Shown one piece after another: positions 44,281 through 53,534 of a stretch of DNA of 64,000 nucleotides. The position numbers and the translations under genes are program-made. Under the pieces are notes generated by a model, which saw nothing but the letters and a program-made list of their open reading frames with translations, was not told the DNA's origin and ran no database searches. Position 1 is the stretch's first letter. Every line of letters starts with the position of its first letter. Source of the stretch: Shumkonia mesophila (GTDB taxonomy: Bacteria; Pseudomonadota; Alphaproteobacteria; Rhodospirillales; Shumkoniaceae); NCBI RefSeq assembly GCF_026163695.1, contig NZ_JAOTID010000002.1:539513-603512 (forward strand), in the 5' to 3' direction.

Positions 44281-45237
44281 ATGCGTCTCGCCGCTCTTTC
44301 CAAGTCGTCCCTTGCCTTCCTTGCCATCGGAACGCTCGCCCTGGCGCCGCGTGCCGCCCTGGCGGACCCGACCGTGGTGGCCAGCATTCCGCCGATCCAC
44401 TCCCTGGTCGCCGGGGTGATGGCAGGTATCGGCGATGCGCATCTGCTGGTCAAGGGGGGCGCGTCGCCCCATACCTACGCGCTGCGCCCGTCGGATGCCA
44501 CCCTGCTCAGCCGCGCCGACGTCGTCTTCTGGATGGGCGACGAGTTGGAGGCCTTCCTGGTCAAGCCGCTGGCGGCGCTGGGCGGCGGCGCCGACGTGGT
44601 GGCATTGTCGGAGGCGCCGGGGCTGCGGCTGCTCGCCACCCGCGAAGGGGGCGTGTGGGAGGAGGACGAGCACGAGCACGAGGCCGAAGGCGGGCACGAG
44701 GAACATGGCGCCCACGACATGCACGTGTGGCTCGACCCCACCAATGCCGAGGCCATGGTCGATGCCATCGTCGCCGCGCTCGGCCGGCGCGATCCCGCCA
44801 ACGCCCAGGCCTACGCTGCCAACGGGGCCAGCCTGCGCGGGCGCCTCGACGGGCTGAAAGGCGAGATCGAGGCCACCCTCGCCCCGGTCGCCGGCAAGCC
44901 GTTCATGGTCTTCCACGACGCCTACCAGTATTTCGAAGAGGCCTTCGGACTTAAGGCGGCGGGCGCCCTTTCGGTCGCTCCCCAGCGGCTGCCGGGTGCG
45001 AAGCGGTTGGGCGAGTTGCGCGAGCGGCTGACGTCGGCCGGCGTGCGTTGCGTCTTCCGCGAGCCGCAGTTTGCGCCCAAGCTGGCCGAAACCCTGGTCG
45101 ACGGCACGCCGGCCCGCATCGGCGTGCTCGATCCGCTGGGGGCCGGGCTGAAGGCGGGGCCGGATCTTTATTTCCAGTTGCTGAAATCCGACGCCGAGGC
45201 GCTCCGCACCTGCCTGGAGGGCAAGCCGGCCGGTTGA
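44281..45237 (+). CDS. znuA: Zinc ABC transporter substrate-binding protein ZnuA
   Basis: Periplasmic zinc-binding protein, 318 aa with a Sec signal (about 1-28, ending ALAD). Metal ligands are expected at H64 (SPHTYALRP), H148 (MHVWLDP) and the histidine of VFHDAYQYFE. The acidic His-rich loop at 128-148 is the hallmark of zinc-type (not manganese-type) cluster A-I proteins. Divergent from zur across a Zur-type palindrome; hisI and a COG0523 GTPase follow on the same strand. Confidence 0.95.
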   Translation: MRLAALSKSSLAFLAIGTLALAPRAALADPTVVASIPPIHSLVAGVMAGIGDAHLLVKGGASPHTYALRPSDATLLSRADVVFWMGDELEAFLVKPLAALGGGADVVALSEAPGLRLLATREGGVWEEDEHEHEAEGGHEEHGAHDMHVWLDPTNAEAMVDAIVAALGRRDPANAQAYAANGASLRGRLDGLKGEIEATLAPVAGKPFMVFHDAYQYFEEAFGLKAAGALSVAPQRLPGAKRLGELRERLTSAGVRCVFREPQFAPKLAETLVDGTPARIGVLDPLGAGLKAGPDLYFQLLKSDAEALRTCLEGKPAG

Positions 45238-45293
45238 CAGGAAGGGTCCGACGGTCGATGTAAAGGGCCCTTTCAATCCGGAGACAGGAATTC

Positions 45294-45704
45294 ATGACCG
45301 ACAACACCCAAAAGGCCGCGCCGGGCGCCGTTCCCGCCGGCCTCAAGTTCAACGCCGACGGCCTGGTGCCGGCCATCGCCCAGCAGTTCGATTCCGGGGA
45401 AGTGCTGATGATGGCCTGGATGAACGCCGAATCCATCGCCGAGACGCTGGCCACCGGGCGCGTCTGCTATTGGTCGCGCTCGCGCTCCAAGCTGTGGCGC
45501 AAGGGCGAATCCTCGGGCCAGGTGCAGACCCTCAAGGATTTCCGCTGGGATTGCGACGGCGACACCCTGCTTCTGCTGGTCGACCAGATCGGCGTCGCCT
45601 GCCACACCGGCCGGCGCAACTGCTTCTACAATGCGTGGCGCGACGGCAAGCCGGCCGTCATCGCCGAGGTCGAAATCGCCCCTGAGAAACTTTACGGGCA
45701 ATGA
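45294..45704 (+). CDS. hisI: Phosphoribosyl-AMP cyclohydrolase
   Basis: Zinc metalloenzyme of histidine biosynthesis (third step), 136 aa. Zinc ligands C87, C103 and C110 and the Mg-site aspartates D86, D88 and D90 are all present (DCDGD, ACHTGRRNC), so this is the canonical zinc form. It is not next to other his genes; instead it lies 56 bases after znuA and its stop overlaps the COG0523 GTPase as ATGA, suggesting zinc-linked control. Confidence 0.94.
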   Translation: MTDNTQKAAPGAVPAGLKFNADGLVPAIAQQFDSGEVLMMAWMNAESIAETLATGRVCYWSRSRSKLWRKGESSGQVQTLKDFRWDCDGDTLLLLVDQIGVACHTGRRNCFYNAWRDGKPAVIAEVEIAPEKLYGQ

Positions 45705-46735
45705 GCGAAACCGCGGTGCCCGATTCCACGGCCCTGCCGGTTTCGGTCATCACCGGCTTCCTGGGAAGCGGCAAGACGACTCTGCTGAACGCGCTTCTCG
45801 CCCATCCCGCCATGGGCGAGACGGCGGTGCTGATCAACGAGTTCGGCGAGATCGGGCTCGATCATCTGCTGGTTCGCAAGATCGACGAAACCATCGTGCT
45901 GCTCAATTCCGGGTGCCTGTGCTGCAGCGTCCGGGGCGACATGATCACGGCGCTGCGCGACCTTTTCCTCAAGCGGGTGAAGGGCGACGTGCCGCCGTTT
46001 GGGCGCGCCGTCATCGAAACCACCGGCCTGGCCGATCCGGCGCCGATCATCCATACGCTGATGAGCGATCCGCTGCTGGGCGCGCGCTATCGCCTGGACG
46101 GGGTCATCGCCACCGTCGATGCCGTGCACGGCGAGGGCCAGCTCGACGGCCATCCGGAAGCGGTCAAGCAGGCGGCGATGGCCGACCGCCTGGTGCTCAC
46201 CAAATGCGACTTGGCCGCCCCCGAGGCGGTCGTCGCCCTGGAGGCGCGGCTGCGGCGGCTCAATCCGGCGGCGGTGCCGCTTCGGGCCGACCACGGCCAC
46301 GTGCCGCCCGCCGCCCTGTTCCCGGCCGGCCTCTACGATCCCGCCACCAAGATGTCCGACGTCGCCGGCTGGCTGAAGGCCGAAGCCTACGCAGACGACG
46401 ATCACGACCACGGACACGATCACGACGTCAATCGCCACGACGACCGCATCCGCGCCTTCTGCCTGACCTTCGAGGCGCCGCTGGATTGGGATCGCTTCCT
46501 GCGCTGGATGGAGATCCTGCAATCGGCGCGCGGCGAAAGCCTGTTGCGCATCAAGGGCATCCTCGACGTGGCGGGCGAAAACCGTCCGGTCGCCATCCAT
46601 GGCGTCCAGCACGTCTTCCATCCGCCGGCCGTTCTTCCCGCCTGGCCGTCGGCGGACCATCGCTCGCGCGTCGTCTTCATCACCCGCGACCTCGGACAGG
46701 CCGCCGTCGAAGCCGCCTGGCGGGCCGTCGCCTGA
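45701..46735 (+). CDS. COG0523 (CobW/Zng-type) GTPase, probable zinc chaperone
   Basis: 344-aa P-loop GTPase. Walker A GFLGSGKT is at 19-26, NEFGEIGLD at 46-54, the metal-binding CLCC motif at 72-75 and the specificity motif TKCD follows. A His/Asp-rich loop (DDDHDHGHDHDVNRHDD, about 229-245) precedes the C-terminal CobW_C domain. Members near Zur-regulated genes are linked to zinc delivery under starvation. Coupling to hisI suggests HisI as a client; that is inference. Confidence 0.88.
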   Translation: MSETAVPDSTALPVSVITGFLGSGKTTLLNALLAHPAMGETAVLINEFGEIGLDHLLVRKIDETIVLLNSGCLCCSVRGDMITALRDLFLKRVKGDVPPFGRAVIETTGLADPAPIIHTLMSDPLLGARYRLDGVIATVDAVHGEGQLDGHPEAVKQAAMADRLVLTKCDLAAPEAVVALEARLRRLNPAAVPLRADHGHVPPAALFPAGLYDPATKMSDVAGWLKAEAYADDDHDHGHDHDVNRHDDRIRAFCLTFEAPLDWDRFLRWMEILQSARGESLLRIKGILDVAGENRPVAIHGVQHVFHPPAVLPAWPSADHRSRVVFITRDLGQAAVEAAWRAVA

Positions 46736-46780
46736 AACCCTCCTCGGCGTTCGCTTATTCCATTGCATTTAGTCGATGTT

Positions 46781-46813
46781 TCCAGGCAAAATGCCGACAA
46801 AATAACGCCTGGA
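46781..46813 (+). promoter_or_regulatory. Inverted repeat overlapping the bactofilin Shine-Dalgarno
   Basis: TCCAGGC (46781-46787) can pair with GCCTGGA (46807-46813), whose last three bases start the ribosome-binding tract GGAGGGGAG of the gene at 46825. Pairing would partly occlude the site. Stem of seven bp, loop of 19 bases; stability not computed. Confidence 0.35.
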
Positions 46814-46824
46814 GGGGAGTTATA

Positions 46825-47148
46825 ATGGGCGAGTTTATTGCGTATAGGCCTTCGGCGCGGCCGCTGTCCGGGCCGGCCGTTCCGTCGTCACCCGAGAGGC
46901 CGGACGTCACGATCGAGGGCGACCGGGACGGTACCTTCGACGGCCGCTCGGTTACCGTGGTCCAGGGCGCCTCGATCACCGGCGAACTGGGCGGTGACAC
47001 CATCGAGATTTATGGCTTGGTTCGCGGCTATGTCCGCGGCGGTGCCGTGCGCGTCCGGGCGACCGGTCGCATCGAGGGCGAGGTCGAGTACGGCACGCTC
47101 AAGGTCGATCCCGGGGCGATCATCAACGCCCGCTGCGTTCCCTGCTGA
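46825..47148 (+). CDS. Bactofilin-family protein
   Basis: 107-aa polymer-forming cytoskeletal (bactofilin, DUF583) protein. The core is a right-handed beta-helix with short hydrophobic repeats: VTIEGDRDGTF, VTVVQGASITGELGGDTIEIYGLVRGYV, VRVRATGRIEGEVEYGTLKVDPGAIINA. The N-terminal 25 residues are a Pro/Ser-rich linker. It ends with two cysteines (RCVPC), unusual for the family. Strong Shine-Dalgarno (GGAGGGG) upstream. Stand-alone, with no peptidase or transglycosylase next to it. Confidence 0.82.
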   Translation: MGEFIAYRPSARPLSGPAVPSSPERPDVTIEGDRDGTFDGRSVTVVQGASITGELGGDTIEIYGLVRGYVRGGAVRVRATGRIEGEVEYGTLKVDPGAIINARCVPC

Positions 47149-47217
47149 CGCCGAAAGCCCGGCAATTCCTGGCGGCCGCCTTGTGAATGCGCCGCCTTTT
47201 CGGCTAGGCTGCTCGGC

Positions 47218-47580
47218 ATGAAAGCCGCCTTGCAGAAACGGCAAGCCATGATGGTGCGCCCGCGCGTCACCATCGGGGAATCGATCGCCATCGGCCCCGG
47301 CAAGATCGACCTGCTGCGCCATGTGGCCGAAAGCCGATCGATCAGCGCCGCCGCGCGCACCATGGGTTTGACCTACAAGCGGGCCTGGCTGCTTATCGAT
47401 TCCCTCAACCGCGGCTTCGGAAAGCCCGTGTTGGAAGCCGCCGTCGGCGGCAAGGGCGGCGGTGGCGCCCGCCTGACGCCCCTGGGCGAGGCTCTGGTCG
47501 CCCGCTATGGCGAACTGGAAGCCAAGCTCAACGAAACCTCGCAAGCCGAACTCGACGCCCTGCGCGGTCTGGCCGACTGA
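47218..47580 (+). CDS. ModE-like HTH protein without molybdate-binding domains
   Basis: 120 aa. Contains only the winged-helix domain of ModE (IDLLRHVAESRSISAAARTMGLTYKRAWLLIDSLN, about 30-64, then LTPLGEALVARYGELE). The C-terminal Mop (molybdate-binding) domains of full ModE are absent, as in many alphaproteobacterial homologues. It lies upstream of modABC with a Mo-box-like palindrome between, so it is the likely regulator; how it would sense molybdate is unclear. Confidence 0.85.
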   Translation: MKAALQKRQAMMVRPRVTIGESIAIGPGKIDLLRHVAESRSISAAARTMGLTYKRAWLLIDSLNRGFGKPVLEAAVGGKGGGGARLTPLGEALVARYGELEAKLNETSQAELDALRGLAD

Positions 47581-47619
47581 TTTTCGCGGCCGGTCGCAAT
47601 CGGCCATTGCTGAGAGGAT

Positions 47620-47643
47620 CGTTATGTCATATTTGTCATAACG
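47620..47643. promoter_or_regulatory. Mo-box-like operator of modABC
   Basis: CGTTATG (47620-47626) and CATAACG (47637-47643) form a perfect inverted repeat with ten bases between. This resembles the CGTTATAT...ATATAACG operator of ModE. It is 46 bases before the modA ATG and just after the ModE-like gene. Confidence 0.75.
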
Positions 47644-47688
47644 GCTTTGAGCGCCATGCAAGTTTGACGAGAAGGGGGAAACGAATCC

Positions 47689-48489
47689 ATGACAACAAGG
47701 CAATCGCAAGGGTGCCGGCGATGGGCCGCGATGCTCGGCCTGGCATTGCTGCCGCTGTTGGTCGGTACCGCCGGTGCCGCCGAGGTGCGCCTTTTCGCGG
47801 CGGCGAGCACGACGACCGTTCTTGATGAAATCGCCACCCTTTATGCGGCGCAGGGACCGGATCGCGTGGTCGCGTCCTACGCGTCGAGTTCCACCCTGGC
47901 CAAGCAGATCGTCAACGGGGCGCCGGCCGACATCTTCATTTCGGCCAGCGGGCAGTGGATGGACTACGCGATCGAAAAGAAAGCGATCGAGGCCTCGACC
48001 CGACGCGATCTGCTCAACAACCGGCTGGTCCTCGTGGCACCGGCCGACAGCCGGTGGTCGCTGGACGCCGTGCCCGGATTCGGTTTGGCCGGCGTGCTGG
48101 GCGAGGGCTACCTTGCCATGGGCGATCCCGACCACGTTCCGGCCGGGATTTACGGGCGGCAGGCCCTCACCCAACTGGGCGTCTGGGAATCCGTTGCCGG
48201 CCGGGTGGCGCGCGCCGCCGACGTGCGCGCGGCCCTGGCCCTGGTCGAACGCGGCGAGGCGGTGGCGGGTATCGTGTATTCGACCGATGCGGCGGTTACG
48301 CCCAAGGTGAGGATTGTTTCCGTCTTTCCCGAAACCAGCCACCCCCCCATCCGGTATCCGGCGGCCATCGTGGCGGGGCACGACACGGCCGAGGTGCGGC
48401 GCTTTTTCGACTTCCTGATGTCGGAGAAGGTCGGGGCGATCTATCAGCGTTACGGCTTCGGCTTGGCGTCGGCGCCGGCAACGCGCTAA
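47689..48489 (+). CDS. modA: Molybdate ABC transporter substrate-binding protein
   Basis: Periplasmic molybdate/tungstate-binding protein, 266 aa. Signal peptide 1-31 (ends AGAAE). Family features: LFAAASTTTVLDEIA, ASYASSSTLAKQIVNGAPADIFISAS, MGDPDHVPAGIYGRQAL and GIVYSTDA, which supply the serines and backbone contacts for the oxyanion. AGAAGGGGG lies upstream of the ATG. First gene of modABC behind a Mo box. Confidence 0.94.
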   Translation: MTTRQSQGCRRWAAMLGLALLPLLVGTAGAAEVRLFAAASTTTVLDEIATLYAAQGPDRVVASYASSSTLAKQIVNGAPADIFISASGQWMDYAIEKKAIEASTRRDLLNNRLVLVAPADSRWSLDAVPGFGLAGVLGEGYLAMGDPDHVPAGIYGRQALTQLGVWESVAGRVARAADVRAALALVERGEAVAGIVYSTDAAVTPKVRIVSVFPETSHPPIRYPAAIVAGHDTAEVRRFFDFLMSEKVGAIYQRYGFGLASAPATR

Positions 48490-48498
48490 ACCGTAAGC

Positions 48499-49209
48499 AT
48501 GATGGATGTACCGGCGCTCCTGACCCTGACTCCCCTGGAACTGGAGGCCATCCGTCTCAGCCTCAAGATTTCGAGCTGGGCGGTGGTTGGCAGCCTGCCG
48601 CTTGGGATCGCCGTTGCGTGGGTGCTGGCCCGTTGCGACTTCTACGGCAAGACGCTGTTCGACGGCCTGATCCACCTGCCGCTGATCCTGCCGCCGGTGG
48701 TGGTTGGCTATCTGCTGCTGGTGCTGCTGGGGCGGCGCGGTCCCGTTGGCGGCTGGCTGTTCGACGTTTTCGGCATCACCGTCGCGTTCACCTGGAAGGG
48801 GGCGGCCATCGCCTCTGCGGTGATGGCCTTTCCGTTGATGGTGCGGGCCATCCGCCTATCGGTCGAGGCGGTCGACCGGCGCCTGGAACAGACGGCGCGA
48901 ACGCTGGGGGCCGGGCGGCTGCGTGTTTTCGCCACCGTTACCCTGCCCCTGTCGTTGCCCGGCGTGGTGGCCGGCACCGTGCTGGCCTTCGCCCGTTGCC
49001 TGGGCGAATTCGGTGCCACCATCACGTTCGTGTCCAACATTCCGGGCGAGACGCGCACCCTCCCCCTCGCCCTCTATTCGTTGGTCCAGACGCCGGATGG
49101 CGATGCCGCGGCCCTGCGCATCGTGGCGATCTCGGTCGTTCTCGCCCTGATCGCTCTCGTCTTTTCCGAAATCCTGGCCCGCCGGGTGGCGGCGCGGACG
49201 CGGGAGTAG
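48499..49209 (+). CDS. modB: Molybdate ABC transporter permease
   Basis: 236-aa inner-membrane permease with about five or six helices. IHLPLILPPVVVGYLLL and the cytoplasmic coupling motif EQTARTLGAGRLRVFATVTLPLSLPGVVAG (EAA loop), followed by FARCLGEFGATITF, are diagnostic of ModB. Starts nine bases after modA; two adjacent ATGs are possible. Confidence 0.95.
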   Translation: MMDVPALLTLTPLELEAIRLSLKISSWAVVGSLPLGIAVAWVLARCDFYGKTLFDGLIHLPLILPPVVVGYLLLVLLGRRGPVGGWLFDVFGITVAFTWKGAAIASAVMAFPLMVRAIRLSVEAVDRRLEQTARTLGAGRLRVFATVTLPLSLPGVVAGTVLAFARCLGEFGATITFVSNIPGETRTLPLALYSLVQTPDGDAAALRIVAISVVLALIALVFSEILARRVAARTRE

Positions 49210-49215
49210 CGGGAC

Positions 49216-50319
49216 ATGCTGGAAGTCGACGTCCGCCGGCGGGCTGGTTCGTTCCTTCTCGATGCGCGGTTCTGCGCCGATGTCGGGCTGACCGCGCTGT
49301 TCGGGCGCTCGGGCTCGGGCAAGACCTCGCTGGTCGACACCTTGGCCGGGCTGAACCGGCCCGACGAGGGGCGTATCGTGATCGACGGGCACACGCTGTT
49401 CGATTCCAAGGCCGGCATCGATCTGCCGCCCGAACGGCGCCGGCTGGGCTATGTCTTTCAGGAGGCCCGGCTGTTTCCCCATCTCAGCGTTGCCGGCAAC
49501 CTGACCTACGGGATGAAGCTGACGCCCCCGGCCGAGCGCCATCAGGATTTCGACCGTGTCGTCGATCTGCTGGATTTGCGCGCTCACTTGCGGCGGCGGC
49601 CGGCGACCCTTTCGGGCGGCGAGAAACAGCGGGTGGCCATCGGCCGCGCCCTGCTGGCCAGCCCGCGCATCCTGTTGATGGACGAGCCGTTGGCCTCGCT
49701 TGACGCTGCCCGCAAGGCCGAAATCCTGCCCTTCATCGAACGCCTGCGCGACGAGATGCGCCTGCCGGTCGTTTACGTCAGCCACGCCATCGAAGAGGTC
49801 ATCCGCCTCGCCGATACCATGGTGGTGATGTCGGACGGCCAGGTCGCCGCCAGCGGTCCGGTCGAGGCCATCATGAGCCGCCTCGACCTTCATCCCCTCA
49901 CCGGCCGCTACGAAACCGGCGCCGTGCTGGTGGCGACGGTGGTGGGGGCCGATCTGGCCTATGGCTTGACCGAGTTGTCCTTTGCCGACAGGCGCCTGTG
50001 GGTGCCCCGCGTCGACCTGCCGGTCGGCACGCCGTTGCGGGTGCGCATCCGGGCCCGGGACGTGTCGCTGAGCCTGACGCCGCCCGAACGAATCAGCATT
50101 CTCAACGTGCTCGAGGGGACCGTCGAGGAACTGGACATCGGCGAGCAGCCCCAGGTCGACGTACGCATCGACGTGGGGGCGCCGATCATCGCCCGCATCA
50201 CCCGGCGTTCGGCCGAAAACCTTGGGCTGCGGCCCGGGGTTCGGATCTACGTGCTGATCAAGGCGGTGGCGGTCGACCGGCCCAGCCTGGGGCGGCGCGG
50301 CAGCCGGACGCGGAAGTAA
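49216..50319 (+). CDS. modC: Molybdate ABC transporter ATPase
   Basis: 367-aa ATPase. Walker A GRSGSGKTS is near 30-38, the signature LSGGEKQRVAIGRALL and Walker B ILLMDEPLASLD follow. The C-terminal TOBE/Mop domain (about 295-355: RISILNVLEGTVEELDI, VDVRIDVGAPIIARITRRSAENLGL) could itself bind molybdate and compensate for the missing sensor domain in the adjacent ModE-like protein. Six bases after modB. Confidence 0.95.
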   Translation: MLEVDVRRRAGSFLLDARFCADVGLTALFGRSGSGKTSLVDTLAGLNRPDEGRIVIDGHTLFDSKAGIDLPPERRRLGYVFQEARLFPHLSVAGNLTYGMKLTPPAERHQDFDRVVDLLDLRAHLRRRPATLSGGEKQRVAIGRALLASPRILLMDEPLASLDAARKAEILPFIERLRDEMRLPVVYVSHAIEEVIRLADTMVVMSDGQVAASGPVEAIMSRLDLHPLTGRYETGAVLVATVVGADLAYGLTELSFADRRLWVPRVDLPVGTPLRVRIRARDVSLSLTPPERISILNVLEGTVEELDIGEQPQVDVRIDVGAPIIARITRRSAENLGLRPGVRIYVLIKAVAVDRPSLGRRGSRTRK

Positions 50320-50333
50320 TCCTCGCCCTCGGC

Positions 50334-50858
50334 CTAATCCTGCGCCGTCAGCTCCCGTTTGATGCGCTGCCAGGCCTTGATGTATTCCAGCGGCCCCTTG
50401 CGGATGCGCGCGATGTGCTCGTCGGTCAATTCGCGCACCACCTTGCCGGGCGAGCCCATGACCAGGCTGCGATCGGGGATCTCCTTGCCTTCGGTGACCA
50501 GCGCATGGGCGCCGATCAGGCAGTCCCTGCCGATCCTGGCGCCGTTCAGCACGGTGGCGCCGATGCCGATCAGCGAGCCGTCGCCGATGGTGCAGCCGTG
50601 CAGCATGACCATGTGGCCGACCACCACGTTGGCGCCGATGACCAGCGGCAGGTCGAAGTCGACGTGCAGGACCGAGCCGTCCTGGATGTTGGTGTTCTCG
50701 CCGATGGTGATCGGCGCGAAGTCGCCGCGTACCGTGGCGTTCCACCAGATGCTGGCGTTCCTGCCGAGGCGCACGTCGCCGAGAACGGCGGCGTTGGGGG
50801 CGATCCAGTAGTCGTCGCCTTCGGTGACGACGCGGCTTTCGCCGAGGGCGTATTTCAT
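50334..50858 (-). CDS. Gamma-carbonic anhydrase-like hexapeptide-repeat protein
   Basis: 174-aa left-handed beta-helix trimer of the YrdA/PaaY/gamma-CA group. Hexapeptide repeats run from about 15 to 130 (WIAPNAAVLGDVRLGRNASIWWNATVRGDF). Metal-ligand histidines appear in SVLHVDFDLPLVIGANVVVGHMVMLHGC. Whether it has carbonic anhydrase activity is uncertain for this subgroup. Start MKYALGES fits the family. It ends 14 bases from the convergent modC. Confidence 0.87.
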   Translation of the reverse strand: MKYALGESRVVTEGDDYWIAPNAAVLGDVRLGRNASIWWNATVRGDFAPITIGENTNIQDGSVLHVDFDLPLVIGANVVVGHMVMLHGCTIGDGSLIGIGATVLNGARIGRDCLIGAHALVTEGKEIPDRSLVMGSPGKVVRELTDEHIARIRKGPLEYIKAWQRIKRELTAQD

Positions 50859-50916
50859 GACGTCCACGTTCCTAGTCTGTTGCGATGGGTTTTCGATTGG
50901 CGGAGGTCGGGCAGCG

Positions 50917-51558
50917 TCATGCGCCTCCGAACCAGGCGAGATGGTTGGCAAGCTGGTGGAAACCCCGCCACGTCATGTCGAGCGCCACGTAAGCGATGAG
51001 GACGAGGCCGACATAGACGATCCAACGGTAGCGGTTCATCAGCCCGGCAATGAAGTTGGCCGCGATCCCCATGAGGGCGATGGAAAGGGCCAACCCGAAG
51101 ATCAGGATCATCAGATGCTCATGGGCGGCCCCGGTAACCGCCAGGATGTTGTCGAGCGACATCGAAACGTCGGCCACGACGATGGCGATCAGCGCACTGC
51201 GGAAGCTTCTGGACTGGGGCAGCGGAGAGATATCTTCACCGCCCATGCCCCTTTTCTCGGCGGCCCGGCGTTCCTTGGATTCGGCGCGGATCTGGCGCCA
51301 CAGGTTCCAGGCCACCCACAGGAGCAGCAGGCCCCCGGCGAAAAGCAAACCGACGATCTTGAGGAGGTAAAAGGCGACCATCGCGAAGCCCATGCGCGTC
51401 AGCGCAGCCACCACGATGCCGATGGTGATGGCCCGGCGGCGCTGATGGGGCGGCAGGCCGGCGGCGGCGGCTCCGATGACGATGGCGTTGTCGCCCGACA
51501 GCACGAGGTCGATGCCGATGACCGTAAAAAAGGCGGCGATTTCCTCACCAGTGATCAT
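50917..51558 (-). CDS. TerC-family integral membrane protein (YjbE type)
   Basis: 213 aa with about seven helices. The TerC hallmarks are IGIDLVLSGDNAIVIGAAAAGLP near 14-35 and ADVSMSLDNILAVTGAAH, with membrane-embedded acidic residues (D17, D22, and D in SLDN). The family exports manganese or other divalent metals, or helps metalate exoenzymes. I looked for a yybP-ykoY manganese riboswitch in the 198-base leader and saw none. The gene starts at MITGEEIAAFF with AGGAAA upstream; the longer frame is leader sequence. Confidence 0.88.
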   Translation of the reverse strand: MITGEEIAAFFTVIGIDLVLSGDNAIVIGAAAAGLPPHQRRRAITIGIVVAALTRMGFAMVAFYLLKIVGLLFAGGLLLLWVAWNLWRQIRAESKERRAAEKRGMGGEDISPLPQSRSFRSALIAIVVADVSMSLDNILAVTGAAHEHLMILIFGLALSIALMGIAANFIAGLMNRYRWIVYVGLVLIAYVALDMTWRGFHQLANHLAWFGGA

Positions 51559-51756
51559 CGTTTTTTTTCGTTTCCTAGCGGGTCCAAGAAAACGCAAGCT
51601 GGGCGCCCGCGCGGACGCCGCATTAGCACATCGGATTGGCGATTTCCATCGTAACTGGACACGGGCCGGAAGGATCCCGCCCGTTTGTCCGGAACCGATC
51701 AAAAAAGGCGAGAGGCCGGCCATGCCGCCTCCCGCAGTCGACTCACCGAGTGGATA

Positions 51757-53484
<1,728 letters not shown>

Positions 53485-53534
53485 CGATATCTCCGATTCC
53501 TTGTTCAACGGGGGGCGAGGCGGGTTGGCGCCGC

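Noticed and set aside
51559..51756. Possible yybP-ykoY manganese riboswitch before the TerC gene
   Set aside because: The conserved paired segments of that riboswitch are not present in the leader.
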